In this document: piece by piece, positions 51,658 through 60,147 of the stretch
Layout: every line of letters begins with the position of its first letter
Numbering within the stretch: the first letter of the stretch is position 1
Origin: CADEDH01 sp963732695
Lineage (GTDB): Bacteria; Actinomycetota; Acidimicrobiia; Acidimicrobiales; SZUA-35
Reading direction: 5' to 3'
Assembly: GCA_963732695.1 (NCBI GenBank)
Contig: CAVTAP010000013.1
Span: forward strand, 248,001-312,000
DNA: 64,000 bases
The notes under the pieces: generated by a model
What the model saw: the letters and a program-made list of their open reading frames with translations, nothing else
What the model was told of the DNA's origin: nothing
Database searches by the model: none
Translations under genes and position numbers: made by a program

Positions 51658-53497
51658 TCAGGCGGGGGCGTTGGCGTTCTTGCGCTGCTTGGCCGCTCGG
51701 CCCCGCACGTTGGGGTCGAGCTCCACCTTGCGGAGCCGCACGCTGATCGGGGTCACCTCGACGCACTCGTCGGTGGCGATGAACTCCAGCGCCTGCTCCA
51801 GCGAGAGCACCCGGGCCGGGGTGAGCTTCACCGTGTTGTCGGACCCGGCGGCCCGGTGGTTGGTGAGCTGCTTCTCCCGGGTCACGTTGACGTCCATGTC
51901 ATCCGAGCGGGAGTTCTCGCCCACGATCATCCCGCAGTAGACGCCAACACCGGGGGCCACGTGCATGTCGGCCCGCTCCTGCAGGCTGATCAGGGCGTAG
52001 GCGGTCACCGGGCCCATGCGGTCGGCCACCAGGGAGCCGGTGCGGCGGGTGCGGATCTCGCCGCACCAGGGCTCGAAGCCCTCCATCGACTGGTTCAGCA
52101 CGCCGGTGCCCCGGGTCTCGGTGAGGAACTCGGTGCGGAACCCGATGAGGCCCCGGGCCGGCACCAGGTAGTCGAGGCGGACCCAGCCCAGGCCGTGGTT
52201 GACCATGTCGGCCAGCCGGCCCTTGCGGGCGGCCAGCAGCTGGGTGACGGCCCCCAGGTGCTCCTCGGGCACGTCGATCGTGACCCGCTCCACCGGCTCG
52301 TGGACCACGCCGTCGATCTCCCGGGTCACCACCTCGGGCTTGCCGACGTTCAGCTCGAAGCCCTCCCGGCGCATGGTCTCCACCAGCACCGCCAGCTGGA
52401 GCTCGCCCCGGGCCTGGACCTCCCAGGCGTCGGGCCGGTCGGTGTTCAGCACCCGGATGCTCACGTTGCCCACCAGCTCGGCGTCGAGCCGGTTGCGGAT
52501 CATGCGGGCGGTGACCTTCGACCCCTCCCGGCCGGCCAGGGGCGAGGTGTTGCACCCGATCGTCATCGACAGGGCGGGCTGGTCGACCTCGATCACGGGC
52601 AGGGGCCGGGGATCGGCCATGTCCACCAGCGACTCGCCGATCATGATGTCGTCGATGCCGGCCACCGCCACCAGGTCGCCCGGGCCGGCCTCGTCGGCCG
52701 GGACCCGGGTGAGGGCCTCGGTGAGGTACAGCTCCGACAGCTTCACCGAATCGAGGCGGCCGTCGACGCGCTGCAGGCCTACGGTCTGGCCCCGCTTCAG
52801 CGTGCCGTTCATGACCCGGCACAGGGCCAGGCGGCCCAGGTAGGGGGAGGCGTCGAGGTTGGTGACCCAGGCCTGGAGGGGGTGGCCCTCGGTGTAGGTG
52901 GGGGCCGGGATGGTGTCGCGGATCGTCTCGAACAGGGGACCGAGGTCGCCCCCGCCGTCTTCGAGGATGGGGGAGGCCCAGCCGTCGCGGGCGGCGCAGT
53001 AGAGGATGGGGAAGTCCACCTGGTCGTCGCGGGCGTCGATGTCGAAGAACAGCTCGTACACCTCGTCGACCACCTCGGCCGCCCGGGCGTCGGGCCGGTC
53101 GACCTTGTTGATCACCAGGATCACGGGCAGGTTGCGGGCCAGGGCCTTGCGCAGCACGAACCGGGTCTGGGGCAAGGGGCCCCTCGGCCGCGTCGACCAG
53201 GAGCACGATCCCGTCGACCATGGTGAGCGCCCGCTCCACCTCGCCTCCGAAGTCGGCGTGGCCCGGGGTGTCGACGATGTTGAACGTGAAGTCCTTCCAC
53301 CGCACCGAGGTGTTCTTGGCCAGGATGGTGATGCCCTTCTCCCGCTCCAGGTCGCTCGAGTCCATCACCCGGTCGACCACGGCCTCGTTGGCCCGGAACA
53401 CACCGGTCTGGCGGAGCATGGCGTCGACCAGGGTTGTCTTTCCGTGATCGACATGGGCCACGATGGCCACGTTTCGCAGGTCATGGCGCGAAGCCAT
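51658..53497 (-). CDS. typA: GTPase TypA/BipA (one frame break)
   Basis: 612 residues, the usual TypA length, if one extra A at about 53174-53175 (plus strand) is removed. This changes DAAEGPLA to DAAEGPLPQTRFVLRKAL. G1 AHVDHGKTTL, the G2 Thr in KGITILAKN, G3 DTPGHADFGGE and G4 NKVDRP are visible. The EF-G-like domains and the TypA-specific C-terminus follow (ERADMHVAPGVGVYCGMIVGENSR as a marker). ATG 53497 (MASRHDLRNVAIV) is preceded by a GAGGTG site. The gene is conserved, so a lost frame here is best taken as an assembly error. It binds ribosomes and aids 50S assembly under stress. Confidence 0.9.
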
Positions 53498-53599
53498 CCC
53501 ATTCACCTCGTTCTGGTCGGCCTTGGCCACCGAACGGCAGTAGGCACAGCCCTCCAGCCTATCCGGCGTAAGGCGCTCCCGGTCAGTCCGGGCTCCGCC

Positions 53600-54193
53600 T
53601 CAGCTCGACGGGGGGCGTTCGGGGGCGGGGGTGGCTTCGCTCCAGTAGTCGGGGCGCACGTCGAAGGCCTCGATCATGCGCTGCCAGCCCGACGCCACCG
53701 ACAGGGCGTAGCCCAGCTCCAGGATCTGGCCGTGGTCGAAGTGTTCCAGCAACTCGGCCATCAGCTCGGGGGCCACCTGGGGCTTGCCGTGCTCGGTGAG
53801 GGCGTCGGCCAGCTTGAGGGCGGCGATGGTGGCCGGGGGCAGGATGCCGACGGCGTCGGCCAGGTCACCGGCGGCGGCGTCGGCCTCTTCGGCGGTCAGT
53901 CCTTTGCGCACCAACGATGCGCTACGGGCGAGGCTTCAATGGACGCACTGGTTGCGGAAGGCGAGCCGGATCCGGCCCAGCTCGACCATCTTGGGATCGA
54001 GGCTGGACCGGTCGGTGTAGATGAAGGTCACCCAGTTGAGGAACTGGTTCAGCACCTCGGGCTTACGGGCCAGGGTGAGGAACAGGTTGTCGTCGGTGTA
54101 GGCCTTCTCGAACCAGACGTCGAGCCGCTTGCGTAGCTCGGGGTCCAGCTCGGCCGGATCGGCCTTGGGGAGCATCCCGTGGTCGTTCGCCAT
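53600..54193 (-). CDS. Carboxymuconolactone-decarboxylase/AhpD-like protein, candidate selenoprotein
   Basis: One frame runs from ATG 54193 (MANDHGMLPKADPAEL) to the stop at 53600, broken only by an in-frame TGA at 53936-53938. The reading before it is helical, ending RIRLAFRNQC-V-H, and after it begins S-L-A-R-SASLVRKGLTAEEADAAAG. The family motif is C-x-x-C with His or Arg four residues after the second Cys. Here the TGA sits at exactly the second Cys position (Cys83, TGA at codon 86, Arg90). The reading continues with normal codon use and the domain's AALKLADALT and GYALSVASGW. A hairpin after the TGA (53906-53922) fits a SECIS. With Sec the protein is 197 residues, a CxxU redox protein. 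An alternative is an early stop by substitution. It follows an LLM oxidoreductase gene 55 bp upstream. Confidence 0.6.
53906..53922 (-). other. Candidate bacterial SECIS hairpin
   Basis: On the coding (minus) strand, GCGCATC-GTT-GGTGCGC folds into a 7-bp stem (one T-G wobble) with a GUU loop. The stem begins 13 nt after the TGA codon and the loop 20 nt after it. Known bacterial SECIS elements, such as that of E. coli fdhF, place a short stem with a G at the loop start about 11 to 20 nt after the UGA. The hairpin falls in coding sequence (SASLVRK), as bacterial SECIS elements do. Confidence 0.5.
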
Positions 54194-54248
54194 GATTCCG
54201 ACAGTACCCGGCGGTGGAGTTGGGCCCCCAACGCCCGAAAACACAGCT

Positions 54249-55484
54249 TCAGCGTTCGCCCCGGCCCACTTCTTTCACCTTGGCGTAGACGTTGGCGTTC
54301 ATGCGGGAGGCGCCCACCACCGGGATGTCCTCGTCGGCCAGCTCCGGCATCCAGTTCTTGCGTTGCAACGCCGCCTCCACGTAGGGGGCGAGCCGTTCGG
54401 CCTTCTCCGCTTCCACCCGCTCCCGGGCATCGACGAAACCGGGCAGCACCTCGTCGCCGAACAGCTGGAGGCTCTCGCAGATGTGCTCGTGACGGTTGAG
54501 GCCGCCCTGCTGGAGGAAGATCACCTGGTCGATGCCGGCGGCCTCGTAGTCGCGCACCAGGGCCCCGAAGTCGGCCGGGGTGCCGATGCCGGGGGCCCGC
54601 CGGGTGAGGGGCTTGGCCTTGGCCTGGGCCATGTAGTCGGCCCACAGGGTGGTGCGGCCGGGCCGGTTGTCCTGGGTGACGAGGGCGCCCATGGCGTAGT
54701 TGAAGAAGCGGAACCCGTGGATGCCCCGGTCGACCGCCTGGTCGGGGTCGTGGTGGAGGGAGAACGGGGCCACCATGGCGATGTTGGCGTTCACCACGTG
54801 GGTGAGGGGCACGCACTCCTCGGAGCGGATGATGTCGTAGTACACGTCGGCCCAGCGCTTGGCCTCGTCGGGGTCGAGGAAGCTGAAGGCCAGCGCCCCC
54901 AGGCCGTTGCGGGCCGCCACCTCGATCGTCGAGCGGTTGGTGCAGGCGATCCACATCGGCGGGTGGGGCTTCTGGAACGGCTTGGGCAGCACGTTGCGGC
55001 AGGGCATGGTGAAGCCCTCGCCCTCGTAGCCGGGGTAGGGGTCCATCACCATCATGTTGGCGATCTGCTCCGCCGCCTCCAGCGACAGGTCCCGCTTCTG
55101 GCGGGCCGAGATGCCGAAGCCCCGCAGCTCCATGCGGGTGGCGCTCTCGCCGATCCCGAAGTCCACCCGGCCCGACGAGATCAGGTCGAGCATGGCCACC
55201 GTCTCGGCCGTGCGGGCCGGCGGGTTGTACTGGGGGATGACCTGGCGGATGCCGAAACCGACCCGGATGTTCTTCGTCCGGGCGGCCAGGGCGGTCAGGA
55301 ACACGTCGGACGCCGAGCAGTGCGAGTACTCGTCGAGGAAGTGGTGCTCGACGGCCCAGGCGTGGTGGATGCCGAGCCGGTCGGCCAGCTCCACCTGCTC
55401 GATGGCCTCCTGCACCAGCTGGTGCTCGGCCCCTTCGCCCCACGGCTTGGGCAGTTGCAGCTCGTAGAACACCCCGAAGCGCAT
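54249..55484 (-). CDS. LLM-class flavin-dependent oxidoreductase
   Basis: 411 residues from ATG 55484 (MRFGVFYELQL), after a GAACGAGGAGAACGAG ribosome site. The upstream in-frame stretch (repetitive) is not used. Luciferase-like features: WAVEHHFLDEYSHCSAS, GFGIRQVIPQYNPPARTAETVAMLDLISSGRVDFGIG (marker only), and FTMPCRNVLPKPFQKPHPPMWIACTNRST. It is probably an F420- or FMN-dependent monooxygenase. It is the likely upstream partner of the candidate selenoprotein gene (55 bp apart, same strand). Confidence 0.88.
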   Translation of the reverse strand: MRFGVFYELQLPKPWGEGAEHQLVQEAIEQVELADRLGIHHAWAVEHHFLDEYSHCSASDVFLTALAARTKNIRVGFGIRQVIPQYNPPARTAETVAMLDLISSGRVDFGIGESATRMELRGFGISARQKRDLSLEAAEQIANMMVMDPYPGYEGEGFTMPCRNVLPKPFQKPHPPMWIACTNRSTIEVAARNGLGALAFSFLDPDEAKRWADVYYDIIRSEECVPLTHVVNANIAMVAPFSLHHDPDQAVDRGIHGFRFFNYAMGALVTQDNRPGRTTLWADYMAQAKAKPLTRRAPGIGTPADFGALVRDYEAAGIDQVIFLQQGGLNRHEHICESLQLFGDEVLPGFVDARERVEAEKAERLAPYVEAALQRKNWMPELADEDIPVVGASRMNANVYAKVKEVGRGER

Positions 55485-55570
55485 CTCGTTCTCCTCGTTC
55501 GTTTTCGAAACGTGATCAGACCCGGTGTGCCTGTCAGTCTGTCTCGCCCGCCCCGTCAGGAGAAATCGCC

Positions 55571-55680
55571 GGCGTCCGGCGTCCGGCGTCCGGCGTCCGG
55601 CGCGTGGGCGTGGTGCGTGGCGCACCCGGTGCGGGGAGCACCGCCGGTGGTGCGTGGCGCGCCTGGTGCGGGGAACACCG
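55571..55680. repeat. Heptamer tandem and 37-bp duplicated repeat
   Basis: GGCGTCC is repeated four times in tandem (55571-55598). Then a 32-bp unit, starting GGTGCGTGGCGC, recurs with two changes at 55612-55643 and 55649-55680 (period 37). A third, more degenerate copy may follow at about 55686. It lies in the 297-bp gap between the LLM start and the hydroxylase end. There is no coding signal in it. Confidence 0.75.
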
Positions 55681-55781
55681 GGATCTCGGTGCGTGGGACG
55701 TCGCCGATGGTGCCTGGTGCACCGGGATCTGGCGACGGCCTGGGACGGCCAGGGTGACGGGCGATCGGAGGGCCGGAGGCG

Positions 55782-56388
55782 TCAGGCGGCGGTGCCGAGG
55801 AGGCGATCGACGAAGCGGGAGGTGATCCCGAAGTTGGTGCCGTCGTCGCGATGGTGGTGGCGGAGATGGCTGGCCCGCAGCTGGCGGAACCAGGCGGTGC
55901 GGCCCCGGTACCCGCTGTGGGACAGCAGGTGGACCCATTCGTAGGCCAGGAGCCCGGCCTCGCCCGCCGCCACGGCCGAACCCACCGCCACCGGCCCGCC
56001 CACCGCCGCCCCGATCCCGGCGGCGGCCGCCGCCGCCACCGCCCCGTTCGACAGGGCGAAGCCGGTGCCCAGCAGGGCGCCCCCCACGTCTTCGGGCACC
56101 CGGTGGTGGCCCCGGTGGGCCGCCCCCGGATCGAACCGCCGCCCGGCCACCGTACGGGCCGGCGTGTGCAGGACGAAGCGGTGGAGGCCCCACTCGATCA
56201 GGGGCTGGAGGGCGACGACGGCCAGCACGGCGGCGGCGTCGCCCCGGCCCGGCCGGGGCCCCCGGCCGCCGGAGCGCCAACCCGCCGGCGATGGCGGCCA
56301 CCAGCACGTAGCCCGACCCGTGGTGGGCCAACTCGGCGGCCACTTCCCGCTTGGTGGCGAGCTCCCGGGTGTTGACGGCACGTGCCAT
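55782..56388 (-). CDS. Sterol-desaturase/fatty-acid-hydroxylase-like membrane enzyme (one frame break)
   Basis: 201 residues if one extra G near 56271-56272 (plus strand) is removed, which restores GGLALGGRGPRPGRGDAAAV. Several membrane-helix stretches (AAVLAVVALQPLIEWGLHR, AVGGPVAVGSAVAAGEAGLL) alternate with His clusters: GLHRFVLH, HRGHHR, EWVHLLSH and HLRHHHRDDGTNFG. These match the di-iron motifs of the superfamily. The substrate is unknown, with lipids or carotenoids likely. ATG 56388 (MARAVNTREL) lies in the other frame until the break. Confidence 0.7.
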
Positions 56389-56551
56389 GCCCCATTGTGG
56401 CTCGTGGCCGGGTTCGGCACAGCGTCGGGCCGGATCGTCCGGAGGGATCGCCCAGCGCCGCCGGCCCCCGGGCCCACCGCCGCCCGGGTCGACCGACCCA
56501 CCTTCGGGGCCGTCATGCTCAGGGCCGGGGCGGAGCGTCCGATGGGCACGG

Positions 56552-57697
56552 GTGGCACCACAGGAGCTGGCAGTATCCCATGAGCCGAACGGGCCGGCGG
56601 CCTCGCCGTTCGGCCTGCTGTCCCGGGAACCGGCGGCGCCGGTGGACCCCCGGACCGACCTCGACGACCCCACCCCGCCCACCAGTCCGAGCGGGCTGAG
56701 TGGGCTCAGCGGCGAGCTGGCCCGTCGGGTGGAGGAGCTGGGCGGCCTGGCCGCCGATACCTTCCACGCCCCCGACCGGGCCTCGCTGGTGGCGGCCGCG
56801 GCCCGCCGGATCGGGGCCTGCTGTCCCCTCGACCACCTTGTCGTCGGGGTGCTCGACGACGGCAACTGGCACCCCCGCTCGGCGGTGCGCACGGCGGCCG
56901 AGACGGGCGAGCTGATCTACGAGCCCGACACCGCCCTGTCCCCCTATCCCGACGTGGCCGAGCTCGCCGCCCGGGGCCTGGTCAGCGCCGTGGTGGTGCC
57001 CATGCGGTCCATCGAACGGCCGGTGGGTGCCCTGTTGGCGGCGCGGGCCACGATCGGGTTCACCGGGCCCGACCTCATGACGCTCGACCAGGCCGCCTCG
57101 GTGGTGGCCGCCGCCCTGGAGTTGTGCCGCACCACCGAGATCGCCCTGCGGGCCGAGACCGAGCGGTCCAAGGCGGCCCTCATCGCCGACCGCCGGGCCG
57201 ACGAGCTGGCCGCCCTCCACGTGGTGGCCAACGCCTTCGACCGGCTCGACGCCGGTCACGCGGCGACCGTGGCCGCCGGTGAGCTGGCTGCCCTGCGGGG
57301 GATAGAGGTGTGCCGGGTGTGCCTGGTCGCCCCCGGCGGCGAGCTGGTGACGGTGGCCGCGGCCGCCAGCCACGGGTCGCCGATCCCGCCCCTCGACCCC
57401 TGGTCGCCCGACGCCCTGGCCCTGTCCACCGGCGACCTCGTGCTGTGGCGCCGCCCCGACGAGTCCGACGAGGTGGCGGTGGATGGCCTGGCCCGGACCC
57501 GGCTCACCTCGGCCTTCGCCGTGCCGGTGGTGGCCGACGACAAGGTGGTGGGCACGATCATGGCCGGCTCCACCGGCGGCCACCGCCTCGTCACCGACGA
57601 GCATCTCCTCCTGGCCGACCTGGCCGGCCAGCTCCTGGTGGAAGCGGCGGGCGGGGTCGACGGCCTCCACGCCCTCGCCACCCGGCACCTCGTCTAG
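56552..57697 (+). CDS. GAF-domain protein
   Basis: 381 residues from GTG 56552 (start uncertain; no ATG is in frame). A ~75-residue Pro-rich head leads to two GAF-like domains: LAADTFHAPDRASLVAAAARRIGACCPLDHLVVGVLDDG and PMRSIERPVGALLAARATIGFTGPDLMTLDQAASVVAAAL for the first, and LHVVANAFDRLDAGHAATV with AFAVPVVADDKVVGTIMAG for the second. They join through a coiled helix (TEIALRAETERSKAALIADRRADELAAL). No output domain is present, so it may sense a ligand and act on a partner such as the kinase downstream. Confidence 0.65.
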   Translation: MAPQELAVSHEPNGPAASPFGLLSREPAAPVDPRTDLDDPTPPTSPSGLSGLSGELARRVEELGGLAADTFHAPDRASLVAAAARRIGACCPLDHLVVGVLDDGNWHPRSAVRTAAETGELIYEPDTALSPYPDVAELAARGLVSAVVVPMRSIERPVGALLAARATIGFTGPDLMTLDQAASVVAAALELCRTTEIALRAETERSKAALIADRRADELAALHVVANAFDRLDAGHAATVAAGELAALRGIEVCRVCLVAPGGELVTVAAAASHGSPIPPLDPWSPDALALSTGDLVLWRRPDESDEVAVDGLARTRLTSAFAVPVVADDKVVGTIMAGSTGGHRLVTDEHLLLADLAGQLLVEAAGGVDGLHALATRHLV

Positions 57698-57716
57698 CGG
57701 GGGCTGGCACCCCCGG

Positions 57717-57735
57717 CGCCCGGCTTCGCCGGGCG
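57717..57735. terminator. Strong GC hairpin
   Basis: CGCCCGGC-TTC-GCCGGGCG, an 8-bp perfect stem with a TTC loop, 20 bp after the GAF stop and 72 bp before the kinase start. There is no T-tract. It could terminate or attenuate the GAF transcript. Confidence 0.5.
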
Positions 57736-57806
57736 GGAGGCTGCACGTTCGGGGGGTGGGCCGGCGCTAGAGTTCGGCAGGCCCCTGGCGCGGCTGGAAG
57801 GAGACC

Positions 57807-59705
57807 ATGGCTTCCGATGCCGCCGCTCGGAGCCCGTTGGAGGCTGTCCTCCCCGAGTTCGAGATCCAGGGTGAGCTGGGCCGGGGGGCCATGGGCGTGG
57901 TGCTGGCCGCCCGCCACCGCACCCTCGACCGGGAGGTGGCGATCAAGGAGCTGCCGTTCGGCTTCGCCCTCGACGACACCGTGCGCCAGCGGTTCGTGCA
58001 CGAGGCCCAGACTCTGGCCTCCCTCAACCATCCCCACGTGGTGCAGGTGTTCGACTTCGTCGACCGGTCCGGCCATCTGGCGCTGATCATGGAGCGCCTG
58101 CCCGGCGGCACGGTATGGGAGCGGTTCACGTCGCGCGGGGTGACGGCCCCGGTGGCCTGCGGGCTGATCCTGGCCGCCGCCGCCGGCCTCGACCACGCCC
58201 ACCGTCACGGGGTCCTCCATCGCGACGTGAAACCCGACAACCTCATGTTCACCGGACAGGGCTGGCTGAAGGTCACCGATTTCGGCATCGCCAAGGTGAT
58301 GGGGGGCGACCGGACCCTGGCCACGGCCGAAGGCGCCATCCTCGGCACCCCCGCCTACATGGCGCCGGAACAGGCCGAGGGCCTGGCCGTGGGGCCGGCG
58401 GCCGACGTCTACGCCTGCGCCACCATGCTGCACGAGATGCTGTGCGGCCTGCTCCCGTTCGCCCGGGCCGGCACCCCCATGGCCACCCTCATCGCCAGGA
58501 TCCGGGACGACGCTCCGCCCCTCCGGCCCCGAGCCCCCCACGTGCCGCCGGCCATCGCCGACGTGGTCGACCAGGGCCTGGCCCGCTCGGTGGCCGACCG
58601 CCACCCCACGGTAGAGGACTTCGCCGTGGCCCTGGGCCAGGCGGCGGCCGGAGCGTGGGGCTCGAACTGGCTGGCCGCCACCGGGCTCTCGGTCGCCATG
58701 TCCGACGCCATCACCTGGGCCTGCCGCACCCCCCGCCCCGGCGGCGGGGGCACGCTGGTCCCCGGCATGACGCCCTCGCTCGACCGGGGCCCGGCCCCGG
58801 CCACCGTCGTCGATCACGGTCGGGCTCTGGTGTCGGTCGATCTGACCGGCGTGACGCCGTCCGAGGTGGTCGACGTGCGCCACGTCGCCGCCGGATCCGC
58901 AGTGGGGGCCGACCCCGGTTATCCCGGTCCGCTGGCCGCCGGGGCCGACAGCCGTCGGCCCCGGCGATCCACCGGTGACGGGCTCCGCCGGCGCCGGTCC
59001 GCCGCCCCGCTGGCCCGCCTGCTGGCTGCTCTGCTGGCGGTGGCGATGGTGGCCGTGGCCCTTCGGGGCCCCGGAACGGCGGCCGACGCCGACAGCTCCG
59101 CCGCCACCGACCCCGCGATCGTCGCCGACGGCTCCGACGGCTCCGGCCTCTCCACGGTCGACCTGTCGGCCGAGTCGGCCCACCTGCCGATCGCCGATCC
59201 CAGCAAGGGGAGATCCCGTTGGCTGGTGCGATTCAGCGTCCTCGGGGTGCCGCTGGGTCGGGTCCAGAACGACGAGGACAGCAGCGGGGATGGCCTCGTG
59301 GGCTTTCTGCCCGGCTACCTGCGCTGGACGGTGGCCGGCACGGTGGACGCGTCGGCCCAGCTCGTCGGCGTCACCGATCCGCCCCACGAGGTGGAGGTGC
59401 GGGCCATCCAGCCCTGGTTCACCACCGCCCCCGCCATTGTCGTAACCCTGGTGGCCCTGTTCGGGCTGGCCAGCGCCTCGTCGCACCGCAAGGGACTGGC
59501 CCGCCGGCCCGACGCCCTCGGCTCCCTGCTGGGCCTCGGCCTGGCCGGGGCGGTGCTGGGGGTGGCCGCCGCCGGCTTCGCCTGGGTGGCGGGCGACCGC
59601 CGCCTGGTCGTGGCCACGCTCGCCGCCTGCGCCGCCCTCGGTGCCCTGGCCGGGCTCAGCCTGGGGTGGGCGACGCGGTCACGCCGGCCGGCCACACCCC
59701 GCTGA
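57807..59705 (+). CDS. Ser/Thr protein kinase with C-terminal membrane domain
   Basis: 632 residues. Kinase domain ~18-270: GRGAMGVV loop, VAIKEL Lys, VLHRDVKPDNLM, DFGIAK, and APEQ. A spacer follows with VDLTGVTPSEVVDVRH and a basic RRPRRSTGDGLRRRR segment, then a helix ARLLAALLAVAMVAVALRG. A ~140-residue extracellular part is followed by C-terminal helices (VVTLVALFGLASASS, LLGLGLAGAVLGVAAAGFAWVAG, VVATLAACAALGALAGLSLG). The 3' end overlaps the convergent FHA gene by 50 bp. Confidence 0.88.
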   Translation: MASDAAARSPLEAVLPEFEIQGELGRGAMGVVLAARHRTLDREVAIKELPFGFALDDTVRQRFVHEAQTLASLNHPHVVQVFDFVDRSGHLALIMERLPGGTVWERFTSRGVTAPVACGLILAAAAGLDHAHRHGVLHRDVKPDNLMFTGQGWLKVTDFGIAKVMGGDRTLATAEGAILGTPAYMAPEQAEGLAVGPAADVYACATMLHEMLCGLLPFARAGTPMATLIARIRDDAPPLRPRAPHVPPAIADVVDQGLARSVADRHPTVEDFAVALGQAAAGAWGSNWLAATGLSVAMSDAITWACRTPRPGGGGTLVPGMTPSLDRGPAPATVVDHGRALVSVDLTGVTPSEVVDVRHVAAGSAVGADPGYPGPLAAGADSRRPRRSTGDGLRRRRSAAPLARLLAALLAVAMVAVALRGPGTAADADSSAATDPAIVADGSDGSGLSTVDLSAESAHLPIADPSKGRSRWLVRFSVLGVPLGRVQNDEDSSGDGLVGFLPGYLRWTVAGTVDASAQLVGVTDPPHEVEVRAIQPWFTTAPAIVVTLVALFGLASASSHRKGLARRPDALGSLLGLGLAGAVLGVAAAGFAWVAGDRRLVVATLAACAALGALAGLSLGWATRSRRPATPR

Positions 59706-60147
59706 GGTTGGTGGTCGGCTGGCGCAGACAGGGCTGGTCGGCCTCCGGGTCCTGATCGGCGGCCGGTGCGCCCCCGTCGGCGGCGACGGCCGTCGACGGC
59801 GGGCCGGCCGGGTTCCGGCCGGGCAGCGGGGCCACGCCGAGCAGGCGGATCGAGGTGGTGCCGAGGGTGATGGTGGACAGGGGCTCGAGCACCATCGGCG
59901 CCCGGACGCGGAGGCCGTCGACGAAGGTGCCGTTGCTGGAGCCCAGGTCGGCCACCACCATGCGCCCCTCCACCAGCTCCAGGCGCAGGTGGAGGCGCGA
60001 CACCTGTTGGTCGGCCAGCAGGAGGCCGTCGCACTCCCGGCCCACGTCGAGCCGGTTGACCACCACCACGTGGAGGGGGATGCGGCCGTCCTGGCTCACG
60101 GCGATGAGCGCTCCGGTCCGGGTGGGGCTGGCGGTGGCGGCCGTCAT
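59656..60147 (-). CDS. FHA-domain protein
   Basis: 163 residues. Canonical FHA with VGRECDGLLL, VSRLHLRLEL, LGSSNGTFVDGLRV and IRLLG, which binds phosphothreonine. A disordered Pro/Ala tail (~105-163) ends GVTASPTPG. Start ATG 60147 overlaps the stop of the Thr-rich gene as ATGA (60144-60147). It is likely a partner of the kinase that it converges with, and it shares 50 bp with it. Confidence 0.88.
   Translation of the reverse strand: MTAATASPTRTGALIAVSQDGRIPLHVVVVNRLDVGRECDGLLLADQQVSRLHLRLELVEGRMVVADLGSSNGTFVDGLRVRAPMVLEPLSTITLGTTSIRLLGVAPLPGRNPAGPPSTAVAADGGAPAADQDPEADQPCLRQPTTNLSGVWPAGVTASPTPG

Noticed and set aside
53600..54193. Two separate small genes split at the TGA
   Set aside because: Both parts lie in the same frame, together make a full CMD-type domain, and the second part lacks its own ribosome site. 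The split only reflects the TGA.
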